Shown: positions 16,386 through 25,800 of the stretch, piece by piece
How positions within the stretch are numbered: position 1 is the stretch's first letter
Layout: every line of letters starts with the position of its first letter
Assembly: GCA_015066525.1 (NCBI GenBank)
Contig: SVOG01000001.1
Location: 1 to 40,244, forward strand
Source of the DNA: Oscillospiraceae bacterium
GTDB lineage: Bacteria; Bacillota; Clostridia; Oscillospirales; Acutalibacteraceae
Length of the DNA stretch: 40,244 nt
Reading direction: 5' to 3'
Position numbers and translations under genes: made by a program
The notes under the pieces: model-generated
Seen by the model: only the letters and a program-made list of their open reading frames with translations
What the model was told of the DNA's origin: nothing
The model's database searches: none

Positions 16386-18238
16386 TGCAGAAATTTTTAC
16401 CTGTTAATCAAAAAGAAATGCACGACAGAGGGTGGGACGAGGTCGATTTCGTCTACATTACGGGCGACGCGTATGTCGACCATCCCTCCTTTGGCGCAGC
16501 CATTATTACCCGCGTCCTTGAGGCGAAGGGGTTTAAGGTAGCCGTACTGAGCCAGCCTGACTGGCACAGCACGGCTGATTTCGTTCAGTTTGGGCGCCCG
16601 CGTCTTGCCTTTTTGATTACGGCGGGCAATATCGACAGTATGGTTGCGCATTATACCGTTGCGAAAAAGAAGCGTTCCGTCGATGCCTATACGCCCGGCG
16701 GCGTGATGGGAAAGCGTCCCGACAGAGCGGTTACCGTTTACTCCAATATTGTGAAGAAGCTTTATCCCGATGTGCCCGTTATCCTTGGCGGACTGGAAGC
16801 GTCGCTGCGCCGCTTTGCGCATTATGATTACTGGAGCGACCGTGTGCGCCCGAGCATTTTGCTTGAATCAAAGGCAGATTTGCTCATTTTCGGAATGGGC
16901 GAGAATCAGATGATCGAGATTGCAGAGCGTCTTGATGCGGGCGAGGATATCCGCTATCTGCACGATGTGGCGGGAACGGTCTACGCCGTGGATGTCCGCG
17001 AGACGCCTTATGAGGGTACCGAGTGCCCGAGCTATGAGAATGCTTCCTCTTCCAAGAAGGAGTACGCCAAGGCGGCACGCATCCAGCAGGATGAGCAGGA
17101 CCATATCCGCGGCAGAGTAATTAAACAAAAGCACGGTAAAATTATGGTCGTGCAGAATAAACCGATGCCACCTCTTACCACGAGCGAACTCGACTGGGTG
17201 TATGCGCTGCCCTATGCCCGCGCCTATCATCCGAGTTATGAAAAGCAGGGCGGCGTGCCGGGAATTTCGGAAGTCGCATTTTCAATTACGCATAACCGTG
17301 GCTGCTTCGGCGCGTGCAATTTCTGTTCTATTGCTTTTCATCAGGGCAGATATGTCACGACGCGTAGTAAAGAGAGCATTGTTGCCGAAGCAAAGGAATT
17401 GACGCAGCATCCTGATTTTAAGGGCTATATCCACGACATCGGCGGACCGACGGCAAATTTCCGCCGTCCGTCCTGCGAGATTCAAAAGGAACACGGATTG
17501 TGCAAGGGGAAGAAATGCCTTGCCCCGAAACCATGCCCGAATTTAGAGGTTGACCATAGCGAGTACCTCGACATTTTGCGCGAAGTTCGCGCGCTGCCGA
17601 AGGTGAAGAAAGTGTTTATCCGCTCTGGCATCCGCTATGATTATCTGCTCGAGGATGGGGACGACGCCTTCTTTCGTGAACTTGTGGAGCACCACGTCAG
17701 CGGCCAGCTTCGCGTTGCACCGGAACACTGCTCGGCTGCCGTGCTCGATAAGATGGGCAAGCCCCATATTGAAGCGTATATCGAGTTCTCAAAGCGCTAC
17801 TTTCAGTATACGGGCGAGGTGCATAAGGACCAGTATCTTGTGCCGTATCTGATGTCGAGCCATCCCGGTTGCACGATGAGGGATGCCGTGGAACTCGCCC
17901 TGTTTTTGAAGAAGCATCATATCCGCCCCGACCAGGTGCAGGATTTCTATCCGACTCCCGGCACAATATCGACGGCGATGTATTATACGGGGCTTGACCC
18001 GTATACGATGGAGGAGGTATACTGCGCGAAGAATCCCCACGAAAAGGCGCTGCAGAGAGCACTGCTGCAGTATTATAATCCGAAGAATCAATCCCTTGTT
18101 GAGGAGGCGTTGCGCCGTGCTCATCGCACGGATTTAATCGGTACCGCCGAGCACTGCCTTGTCCGACCGACGACTCGCCCCGGGACTGCCCGTCGCCCAC
18201 ATCCCAAAGCAGGAAATAATAAAAGAAAACGTCATTAA
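16385..18238 (+). CDS. YgiQ family radical SAM protein
   Basis: 617 residues. A B12-binding-like N-terminal region (FVYITGDAYVDHPSFGAAIITRVLE) is followed by the radical SAM core with the cluster motif CFGACNFC (Cys307, Cys311, Cys314). A downstream Cys-rich insert (CEIQKEHGLCKGKKC then CPN) could hold a second metal site. The landmarks GDAYVDHPSFG, LGGLEASLRRFAHYDYW and DFYPTPGTISTAMYYTGLDP are those of the YgiQ/UPF0313 family. The family is widespread, its substrate is unknown and some members are described as acting on B12 or tRNA-like targets without proof. It is coupled to ftsK by TGATG and has a basic C-terminal tail. No terminator was seen before the tRNA promoter. Confidence 0.92.
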   Translation: MQKFLPVNQKEMHDRGWDEVDFVYITGDAYVDHPSFGAAIITRVLEAKGFKVAVLSQPDWHSTADFVQFGRPRLAFLITAGNIDSMVAHYTVAKKKRSVDAYTPGGVMGKRPDRAVTVYSNIVKKLYPDVPVILGGLEASLRRFAHYDYWSDRVRPSILLESKADLLIFGMGENQMIEIAERLDAGEDIRYLHDVAGTVYAVDVRETPYEGTECPSYENASSSKKEYAKAARIQQDEQDHIRGRVIKQKHGKIMVVQNKPMPPLTTSELDWVYALPYARAYHPSYEKQGGVPGISEVAFSITHNRGCFGACNFCSIAFHQGRYVTTRSKESIVAEAKELTQHPDFKGYIHDIGGPTANFRRPSCEIQKEHGLCKGKKCLAPKPCPNLEVDHSEYLDILREVRALPKVKKVFIRSGIRYDYLLEDGDDAFFRELVEHHVSGQLRVAPEHCSAAVLDKMGKPHIEAYIEFSKRYFQYTGEVHKDQYLVPYLMSSHPGCTMRDAVELALFLKKHHIRPDQVQDFYPTPGTISTAMYYTGLDPYTMEEVYCAKNPHEKALQRALLQYYNPKNQSLVEEALRRAHRTDLIGTAEHCLVRPTTRPGTARRPHPKAGNNKRKRH

Positions 18239-18242
18239 ATTC

Positions 18243-18271
18243 TTGCTATTTTCTACACTTTGTGGTATGAT
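18243..18271 (+). promoter_or_regulatory. Promoter of tRNA-Leu
   Basis: TTGCTA (18243-18248), 17-bp spacer, TATGAT (18266-18271) with TGG extension. The start would be about 9 bases before the mature tRNA. Confidence 0.6.
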
Positions 18272-18286
18272 ACTTTCGCAATATTC

Positions 18287-18371
18287 GCGGGTATGGTGAA
18301 ACTGGCAAACACGCTGGATTTAGGATCCAGTGGAGCAATCCTTGCAGGTTCAAGTCCTGTTACCCGCACCA
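18287..18371 (+). tRNA. tRNA-Leu, anticodon UAG
   Basis: An 85-nt class II tRNA. The acceptor stem GCGGGTA (18287-18293) pairs with TACCCGC (18361-18367). The discriminator is A18368 and the CCA end (18369-18371) is encoded. The anticodon stem CTGGA/TCCAG encloses the loop TTTAGGA with anticodon TAG. A long variable arm (GTGGAGCAATCCTTG region) and the T arm with GGTTCAAGTCC are present. It reads CUN leucine codons. Confidence 0.96.
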
Positions 18372-18375
18372 AAAA
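18352..18375 (+). repeat. tRNA 3'-end direct repeat, copy 1
   Basis: The last 16 acceptor/T-arm bases of tRNA-Leu plus discriminator, CCA and four further A form a 24-bp block that recurs exactly at 18505-18528. This copy is part of the intact tRNA. Confidence 0.85.
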
Positions 18376-18407
18376 CGGTCAGTCCCGTTTGGGGCCGACC
18401 GTTTTTA
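18371..18407 (+). terminator. Terminator after tRNA-Leu
   Basis: AAAAACGGTC (18371-18380) pairs with GACCGTTTTT (18397-18406), enclosing GTCCC/GGG pairing. The hairpin sequence closely resembles the one at 30835-30861. Confidence 0.8.
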
Positions 18408-18528
18408 TATGATAAAACAGGACTTGAAACGAACTCCGATTTCGCAGATGAAAGCGCACGAAATCGGGAGAACAGTCCGGTGGACTGTTCGATAGCTGAG
18501 AAGAAAGTCCTGTTACCCGCACCAAAAA
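18376..18528 (+). mobile_element. 153-bp structured segment bounded by a duplicated tRNA-Leu tail
   Basis: The segment begins after the tRNA 3' end and finishes with an exact 24-bp copy of that end (18505-18528). It contains the first terminator and then ACAGGACTTGAA (18417-18428), the reverse complement of the tRNA T-arm sequence TTCAAGTCCTGT. Next come CTCCGATTTCG (18434-18444) pairing with CGAAATCGGGAG (18459-18470, one bulge) and GAACAGTCC-GGT-GGACTGTTC (18470-18490). ACAGGACTT (18417-18425) can also pair with AAGTCCTGT (18505-18513), closing a branched structure. No coding sequence is present. The tRNA-tail duplication is what site-specific insertion at a tRNA 3' end leaves, but local duplication is equally possible. 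Confidence 0.55.
18505..18528 (+). repeat. tRNA 3'-end direct repeat, copy 2 (att-like)
   Basis: Exact 24-bp repeat of 18352-18375, including the ACCCGCACCA end of tRNA-Leu. No tRNA body precedes it. The distance between the copies is 153 bp. Confidence 0.85.
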
Positions 18529-18567
18529 AACACCAAGTATCCTTTCGGACGCTTGGTGTTCTTATTC
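18524..18567. terminator. Bidirectional terminator after the second tRNA tail
   Basis: AACACCAAG (18529-18537) and CTTGGTGTT (18552-18560) form a 9-bp stem. On the minus strand it is followed by seven T (18524-18530 region), so it also ends the minus-strand ECF gene. On the plus strand the T-tract is weaker (TTCTTATT). Confidence 0.75.
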
Positions 18568-18636
18568 TGTAAAAGGATTTGAACAGCGTTTTTGTTTTGT
18601 TTCGGCTAACGATTGGATTCTTCCTTGCGCGTTTTG

Positions 18637-19605
18637 CTAATCTCTTTTTGCAAAACTGCTTAATAGCGGATAAATAAATGCTGAGGCGAATGTGCACACG
18701 AAGAATTTGAAAACATTGAGCGGGAAGTTATATAGCAGAAGTCCGGCTTTTAGATTGTCCATGGACGGAATCATTCTTTTCACAAACGGAATATGTCGTG
18801 TCAAACTGTCAAATGCGTTTTGATAACTGATAAGAATATCGTGATACATGATCCCTTCGTTACGATAGAAACGATACACCAGCGGCAGGAGAATATGCTC
18901 CGTCGTCAAAACCGATGCGAGTCCGGCTATCAGGCTGCTTACCGCTCCCGCAAAAAGAATACAGATGGTTGCATAATCCCTTATTGAACGGTCGCTTTGG
19001 CTATCAGATTCTACTTTGTTGAGCACAAATTTTGAGTTCAGCGTGCGAACGAAAATGAAGTATAACAGCACGACAAAAAGCAAATCCAAAATCGTTTTAT
19101 TGACGATATTCGGAATATTGGCAGTAAACAAGAGGTAAATTGTATTCTTGAGAACAATCACTGCGATGCCTGCAACCGGGTGAAGGCACAGTGCTGCCGA
19201 TAGCGCACCAAATGTTGAAAAATCTATCCTGACCGTGGAAGGCGTCAGCGGAATTCTCACCGAGGTAATGCTGAGTAAAAAGGAGAGTACAAAGCACAAA
19301 ACAAAAACAACAGTCTTTCTGATAGCCGCAGCTTTCTTATCCGCTTTTTCCTTTTCCTTTTCAGCGGTAAGATAAAGATTGTCTTTGTCATCAAGTGGTT
19401 TATCCAAATCCTGAATCGGAAGCGAGCCTTTTGTTTCAGCGTCCTGTAATGTCATTATATCGTTAGGCATTTTTCGCTCTGCAGTTTTTTGGTAGAACTC
19501 TTTTTGTCTTTCCCGATTCAGATATTCATGATATCTCTTAGCGCCGCTTATCTGGGCAGGATATCTGCCGTCAGGAGTTTCGGGCGGTTGTCTTCTGAAG
19601 TCCAT
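18637..19605 (-). CDS. ECF transporter S component with long cytoplasmic N-terminal extension
   Basis: 322 residues. Residues 1-95 are hydrophilic and charged (KEKEKADKKAAAIRK just before the membrane part). About six hydrophobic spans follow. The stretch SVRIPLTPSTVRIDFS through LCLHPVAGIAVIVLKNTIYLL resembles vitamin-binding S components of energy-coupling factor transporters (PF12822-like), which capture a micronutrient and use a shared EcfAAT module. No EcfA/EcfT genes are adjacent, consistent with a group II system. The substrate cannot be told. The extended N-terminus is unusual for S components, which are normally about 180-220 residues. The start is preceded by AAAAGGGGAAA. A clear sigma-A promoter lies upstream. 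Confidence 0.75.
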   Translation of the reverse strand: MDFRRQPPETPDGRYPAQISGAKRYHEYLNRERQKEFYQKTAERKMPNDIMTLQDAETKGSLPIQDLDKPLDDKDNLYLTAEKEKEKADKKAAAIRKTVVFVLCFVLSFLLSITSVRIPLTPSTVRIDFSTFGALSAALCLHPVAGIAVIVLKNTIYLLFTANIPNIVNKTILDLLFVVLLYFIFVRTLNSKFVLNKVESDSQSDRSIRDYATICILFAGAVSSLIAGLASVLTTEHILLPLVYRFYRNEGIMYHDILISYQNAFDSLTRHIPFVKRMIPSMDNLKAGLLLYNFPLNVFKFFVCTFASAFIYPLLSSFAKRD

Positions 19606-19646
19606 ATTTTCCCCTTTTGCCGGTTTGCGTTTTATCTTCTATTGTC

Positions 19647-19676
19647 AGTATAGTACTTTAGATAATTATCTGTCAA
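19647..19676 (-). promoter_or_regulatory. Promoter of the ECF S-component gene with spacer palindrome
   Basis: On the minus strand TTGACA (19671-19676), 18-bp spacer and TATACT (19647-19652). The spacer contains the perfect 12-bp palindrome AGATAATTATCT (19660-19671), a candidate repressor site. Confidence 0.7.
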
Positions 19677-19813
19677 GATGATTTGTGAGTCAGACATTTC
19701 GTAATCGTGCACAAATTGTCTTTGACGACTTTTGTCTGAAAAAATTTGTGCAAAAAATATATAATTTGTAAATTATAATTGAATTAATGAAAAAAATTTG
19801 TTGTATGTGTCAA

Positions 19814-19860
19814 TTGTGTTGAGGGACTGAAATTTGTTATAATAAAATATATTTTATTAT
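19814..19860 (+). promoter_or_regulatory. AT-rich extended -10 promoter with 22-bp perfect palindrome
   Basis: TTGTGT (19814-19819), 18-bp spacer, TGTTATAAT (-10 at 19838-19843). A perfect 22-bp palindrome (19839-19860, half-site ATAATAAAATA) covers the -10 and the expected start point. The remaining upstream intergenic DNA (19677-19813) is AT-rich with no gene seen. Confidence 0.55.
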
Positions 19861-19887
19861 TAGCACAACTGAGGATTAGGTGGTTCT

Positions 19888-22800
19888 ATGTTTAACAAAA
19901 GATTTATGAAAAAAACGACGAAAGGTTTTGTAGCGGGCTTGCTGGTGTTCACCATCATTCTCACCGCCTTATTTCCGCTGAGTATTATGGCGTCCTTTGC
20001 CAATAGCGGACTGCTTGGCGCGCAAGGTGGCGAAGAAGCGGCGACGGGCGACCAGATTTACGCCTTTCTCAACTACATTGATATGAGCAAAACCTCCGAT
20101 AAGGAGCAGTATAATCTCGAGCTTGTATTTAAGAGTGAGAATGTCAAGGACGACAACTACTATAAGGGTCCTTATACAAATTTTGCCGATATCGAATATG
20201 TAACAACTACGTATACCTTTGACAGCACCGGCAGACCTTCTAAGAAATGGAATTATAGTCAGTGGGATGCTAACGACGCGACGAAAATGCCGGCTGCCAA
20301 CCGCTTGCCGTGGGCAAACGATTCTGATCGCGGTAATTACATCCGCAAAGTTACCTTTAAGGACAAGATTGCGCCTAAGAGCATCGCGGGATGGTTTTAC
20401 AATTGCAGGTACCTCTGTAAATTCGTCAATTTTGAAAATCTTGACGTTTCCCGGTGTGAGAATATGGCATTCGCGTTCTGGTCTATGAACACAGGTGCGT
20501 ACTGGAACAATATAATGGACGGTACCGAAAATCTCAAAAATCAATTTCTGAAGTCGCTGGATTTCTCCGATTGGGATACCTCGAAGTGTAAAAATTTTGA
20601 TTGCTTTCTCTATTCTAACCAGCTTCAAACCCTTGATATATCCAATATGACTTTTGAAGGTCTGAATGACAATATCGTTACCGTAGGCGGCTATGGCACG
20701 ACTGTATACGATGCAAACGGCAAGAGAACATCCGGTTATCCCGCATACACCGGCGCGATAAAATCTGTCAGCTGTTTGGTTTATAACTGCACCGGCCTTC
20801 AGACCATCAAGCTGGATGGAATGGATTTAGATGATATTGAGTTTCTCGGTAGCTTTATATGCAATTCAGGTCTTGCTAAGATTGACCTGAGTACAATTCA
20901 AAATGACCCCCTCCACATTACCTCTGCTGAGAATATGTTTTCCAACAACAAGAATCTGACGGAGATTATCTTCGGCGAGGAAGGTAATCAGTTTGAAATC
21001 GGCACGGAGCCGATGTATCTGGGTTATCCGCGCAACGGCGGTATCGACCCGTTCAGACCGAATGATGTGAATAGCAGCGGAGCGTACTTTGAAAACGGAT
21101 ACAAGAGTAACGCAGTTTGGCTTGGCAATTTTCTTTCCGGTTGCTCATCACTTGAGACGGTTGATTTGCAGTATCTGTGCATAAATGGTTTCGGTACGAA
21201 TTATCCCGACAATTCACCTAGTTACGGTAGCAAGGGATACGAACGTGATAATGCCAATTTGGGCAAAGGTCTCAGATACCAGATGAATAGTTTCTTTGCC
21301 AACTGTACCTCGTTGGAACGCATTGATAATCTGAAAAATCTCGGCTTTATGTCGAATTACTCCGGCGCATGGCCCACCAGAATGATGTTCCAGAACTGTG
21401 AAAAGCTTACCGAAATTGATTTGAGCACATACTGGGCAAATCTGGGCGGTCCGCTACAGTTCCAAAACTGCCGTTCGCTTAAAAAACTGAATCTTTCCAA
21501 TATGGGACGCGCGTTAATCAACGATAACTTTTGGTACACGTCTACCTACGACATTATGAGCAAGGGTTTCCAGAGTTATTATGATACGGACAAGACGAAA
21601 CCGAATGTATTTGAGGGATGCACAGAACTCTCTGAGGTTACCTTAAGTCCTTACTATTACGGTGCTGTCCCTCACGCGAATCCCTCTGCCACCGACACAG
21701 CAAGGCCGGCGTTAAGTGCAGATGCAACATTAACATATACGCCAAGCGGTTATAAAGCTATCAAAAAGGATATTCCGCCTGTTGACCCCGATGCGCTGTG
21801 GATTAAGATTAAGGATCCTGCGGAAGATGCCTTCCAACTTGATTCGCTTAAAGGCTATTATTACCTGCCGGGCAGAACCAATACAGATAGGAATACAGCC
21901 CTTGAGTCAAACACCCTGTATCCTGTAAACGGTGACCCGCTGACTACGTTAGAGCTCTTTGGCGACTATAAGCCGCATTATGCCGGAACGTGGGTGCGCG
22001 CCTCCAAGATTGCTCTTTCAGCGAAGGGGGCAACCCCTGACATTCAGACTGTCGACGGTGCGGTCGGAATGTCAGTAAACTATAATCCTGAGAATATTCA
22101 GGACCCTGTCAGACCCGGTTATGAATTCCTCGGCTGGTACGCAACCGACGAGAACGGCGCCGAGAAAAAACTGGATGAACAACTTGCGGCTAATAAGGAT
22201 GACAATCCTGACAACGACGAGGTTTTCGCCGCTTGGTCATATAAAGCAAAGTGGGCGGAGCACAAGTATAACCTCGTGCTCAACGGCAACTCCGGCACGA
22301 CCACTGTCCGAAACGAACAGACGGGTGAGGATGAAACGGTCAGCAGCTTTACGGCAAAAGAGAATCTGCTTTATTCCGAGTACGTTGAGCTGCACAACAC
22401 CATGTTCACGCGTCCCGGATACGTTCTCTCGGGTTGGAACACCCGTCCCAACGGTCAAGGTGACGAGTACTCAGCAAATGAATCCGTTGCCAGACTCACC
22501 GCCACTGATGGCGCTACCGTCACTCTCTATGCGCAGTGGCACCAACCCGACCTGATTCTTCATTTTGATGCCAACTACGACGGCGCGCCCTCTATGCAGG
22601 ATAAGCACTATACGTTGGTAACAGGTGAGACGACCTATTACGGCGACCTTGCCGAGGCAACACGCAACGGCTATACCTTCGGCGGTTGGTACACGGCTGC
22701 CGACGGCGGCACAAAGATTGGACCCAATACAGAAGTGGATCCGCAGTATGAAACGCTGTACGCACACTGGTACGAAAACCCTGTCATTACCTTTGATGCA

Positions 22801-25800
22801 AACGGCGGATATTACGAAACAAATAATCCGGATGATAAATCCAAGCGTACGGATATCCGTTATTATAAATACAACCAGAACTACGGCGTGCTTCCTACGC
22901 CTATCAACGATAGCGCCGTGCTCAAAGGCTGGTACACCAAGAACGGCAACGGCGGCGACTGGGGCAACGAGATTACCTCAGCTGCTGAGAACGGCGGCAC
23001 GGAGCTCGCCTCTGCGTCTGACAAAAAAGCCACAGAAACAAAAACCTACTATGCACGCTGGGGCTATCAGCCTGAATTTGAAACAAACGGCGGCGTTTAT
23101 AAGACTTTCGGCAATTACCCCATTCAGGATAGCAACCAATATGTCATCGCAAGCGCCGCATATGCCCAGTCACATTCTGAAATACCGACTCTTCCTACCT
23201 TCACGGATGAAACCGGCTTCTTGGGATGGTATTTTAACGGAACGAATATTACTAAGTATCTTAAGACAAACGATACCTACACGATTGATATGAGCGGGAG
23301 CAAGACCGTTGAGGCTTTATGGGATATCAAGAGTGTTTATGAGGTTACCCTGCATCCGGACGGCGGCTCACTGCCGACCACCTATCTGGGCAACAAGCAA
23401 GGCGTTGATTATTACAGAATAAAGGTTTACGCCGGCAAAACTATTGAGGAACTCCCCGTGCCCACAAAGGCTGTCGGAAGCACGGCATATGAATTCCTCG
23501 GCTGGTACACCAAGGACGGCACCGGCGGCGACTGGGGTGAAAAGAAGGACTATACCTTCGTGCCCGACGGCAACTGCGATCTTTATGCACGGTGGGCGGC
23601 AAAGGATGTTGCGATTCACTTTGATGCGGGTGAAGGGGCGCTCTATCTGCCGTCTGATGCGACAATGACGGTGAGCAGCGGCAGCTGCGTCAGGTATCTG
23701 CCGGGCGCAAACCGTTCCGGAGGTTATATCTTCGGCGGCTGGTATTCCAATCTCAGCGACGAGTCCACCAAGCTTACGAGGACTACCCCTATTACAAGCG
23801 ACACAACCTACTACGCAAAGTGGATTTCTACCGAGAGTACTTATACGCAAGCCGATGATAATCTGTATAAATACACGGTCAAGTGGGATACCTCGTCCAA
23901 CGAATATGCGACCAGCATAGGGGACGACCTTGTCATCGCTCCGTCAAACGGCAACGCGGTGCTCTCAGCAACCGTATATATCCGTTTTGCTTTCGATAAG
24001 GTTGAGGCGGTGAAAGATAATAAAAATTTGGAATTACCCGTCGGCTCCGTCCAGATTAAGGTACCGAAGTATATCTTTGAGACGAAGGACGGCGTCAAGG
24101 TCGGCAGTAATAATATTTCTAACGGACTTGACAAGGTTGATACGGCAAACTGTCACTTCATTTATGACGACAGCGATCCCGAGTACTATATCATCACAAA
24201 TAATGAAACGCTCGATAAGGACGCTAATTTCAACGACCAGGTGTTCCAGATTGACTATAAGCTCGACCCGTCCGACCTGCGCAAAATAAACGGCGGCTAC
24301 ACAGACGAGAACGGCTACTACGCCGGAGATTATTTTACCAATACATTTCCTGTAACGATTCAGGTGGACAGGAATAAGGATGGCGATTTGACAGATTCCC
24401 TCGATACCGACGCCTTGAAGAATCTCAACCTTGAGGTGCACACCGGTGTCAATGCCTCAACCTCCAAGACCAGAAGCACCGTATTCTTTGAATGGCAGGA
24501 CAGCTGGGGAGCAGCTCCTCAGGATGCAAACCAGTACTTCTACGTCGTTTGGGATTTGAACGCAACCTTCGACAGCAGAAACAGCCAGCAATTTAAGTTC
24601 TCCTGGAGCGAGGACACTGTTCACGACGGTTCGGTAGTGCTGATGCAATACGGCTCAGGCTATTCTCCGACAAACTTCACGGACCCCGGCACGTATCATA
24701 CGACTGTTGTGACAAAGCATCCGCGCAAGACGAGTGATTCGGGCTGGAAGACGGTTTATAACGAGGCAGTGCTGAATGTCGAGACAATTTCGGGCTATAA
24801 GCAGCAGTATCGTGTGAGCAGGGAGGATGGCGTCTACCTGATTCCCTCAGGACCCGGACGCTTATTTGAAAAGCAGATTTACGGTTATAGTGAAGGTGCG
24901 GACCGCATCAAGAGCGGCGGCACAGAGCTTATTCTCAACCGCAGCGGCGTGGATAATTTGAAATATGAAATCGAGTATCAGGAGTATGCGAACAGCGATG
25001 AAAATAAAACCTGGTACCCCACTTCAAAGACCTACTCCGTAGCGGAACGCGATATCCAGATTACCGACGGTGCCAAGGGACACGGCGATGTGGTGATGTC
25101 CTCGGTATCGGGAAATGACCGATATAACTGGGATTGCTCAAGTAACGTAGCGCTTTCCGATGCTGACTATTCCTTTACAGCGCTTGATGTCTACCTTACA
25201 GAGTACGACGCGATACAGGTGAACGGCGATTGGTCAGAGCCTTATACGCATAGCGCTATCCGTGATTACGGTGATGTGGAAATCTGGATAAGAGGCGAAA
25301 ACGATAATAACTTCAGACTCTTCAGAACGCTCACGGCGGCGGATTTCCACGAGCCTGTGGATGCTGACAACGAGAAAACAGAATATGGCGCAGCGTTAGC
25401 CAGCGACATTACGCTTCCCGAGAGAACGGCGGGTTATAAGATAGTCCACAAGTCCGGCTTCTATACGACGAAGATGTATGTCTGTCCGACGCTCTTCCTG
25501 CGTTCAACCAACAAGGTGTACTCTTTCGTTCAGGATAATATGCTGAAAAATGTGAACACCCTGATTAAGAATAACGCTGTACTCAGCGTTGACGGCGAAG
25601 AAGCAGTTGATTCGAAACGAGCGGACCAGAGTGGCGCGCAGATATGCTCCTATGAGCTCAAAACGGACGAGAGCTATCTTTATGTTTCAAAGAAATGTGC
25701 TGAAGATAAGAAAGACAGCGCCGGAAACGATTACTATTCTGTTGACAGCCAGGCGGGTACTCAGGAATTTCCCGTGTTGATTTCCGCTTGGGGTATCAAC

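Noticed and set aside
18376-18528. Integrated phage or integrative element at tRNA-Leu
   Set aside because: The segment between repeats is only 153 bp and has no integrase; at most a mini-element or remnant.
18330-18572. Open frame of 80 codons across tRNA-Leu and the duplicated tail
   Set aside because: It reads through a tRNA and hairpins; its internal LLPAPK repeat only reflects the duplicated tRNA end.
22000-23850. DNA-level tandem repeat array in the giant gene
   Set aside because: The InlB repeats are similar as protein but diverged in DNA, so they are not a recent tandem array or CRISPR.
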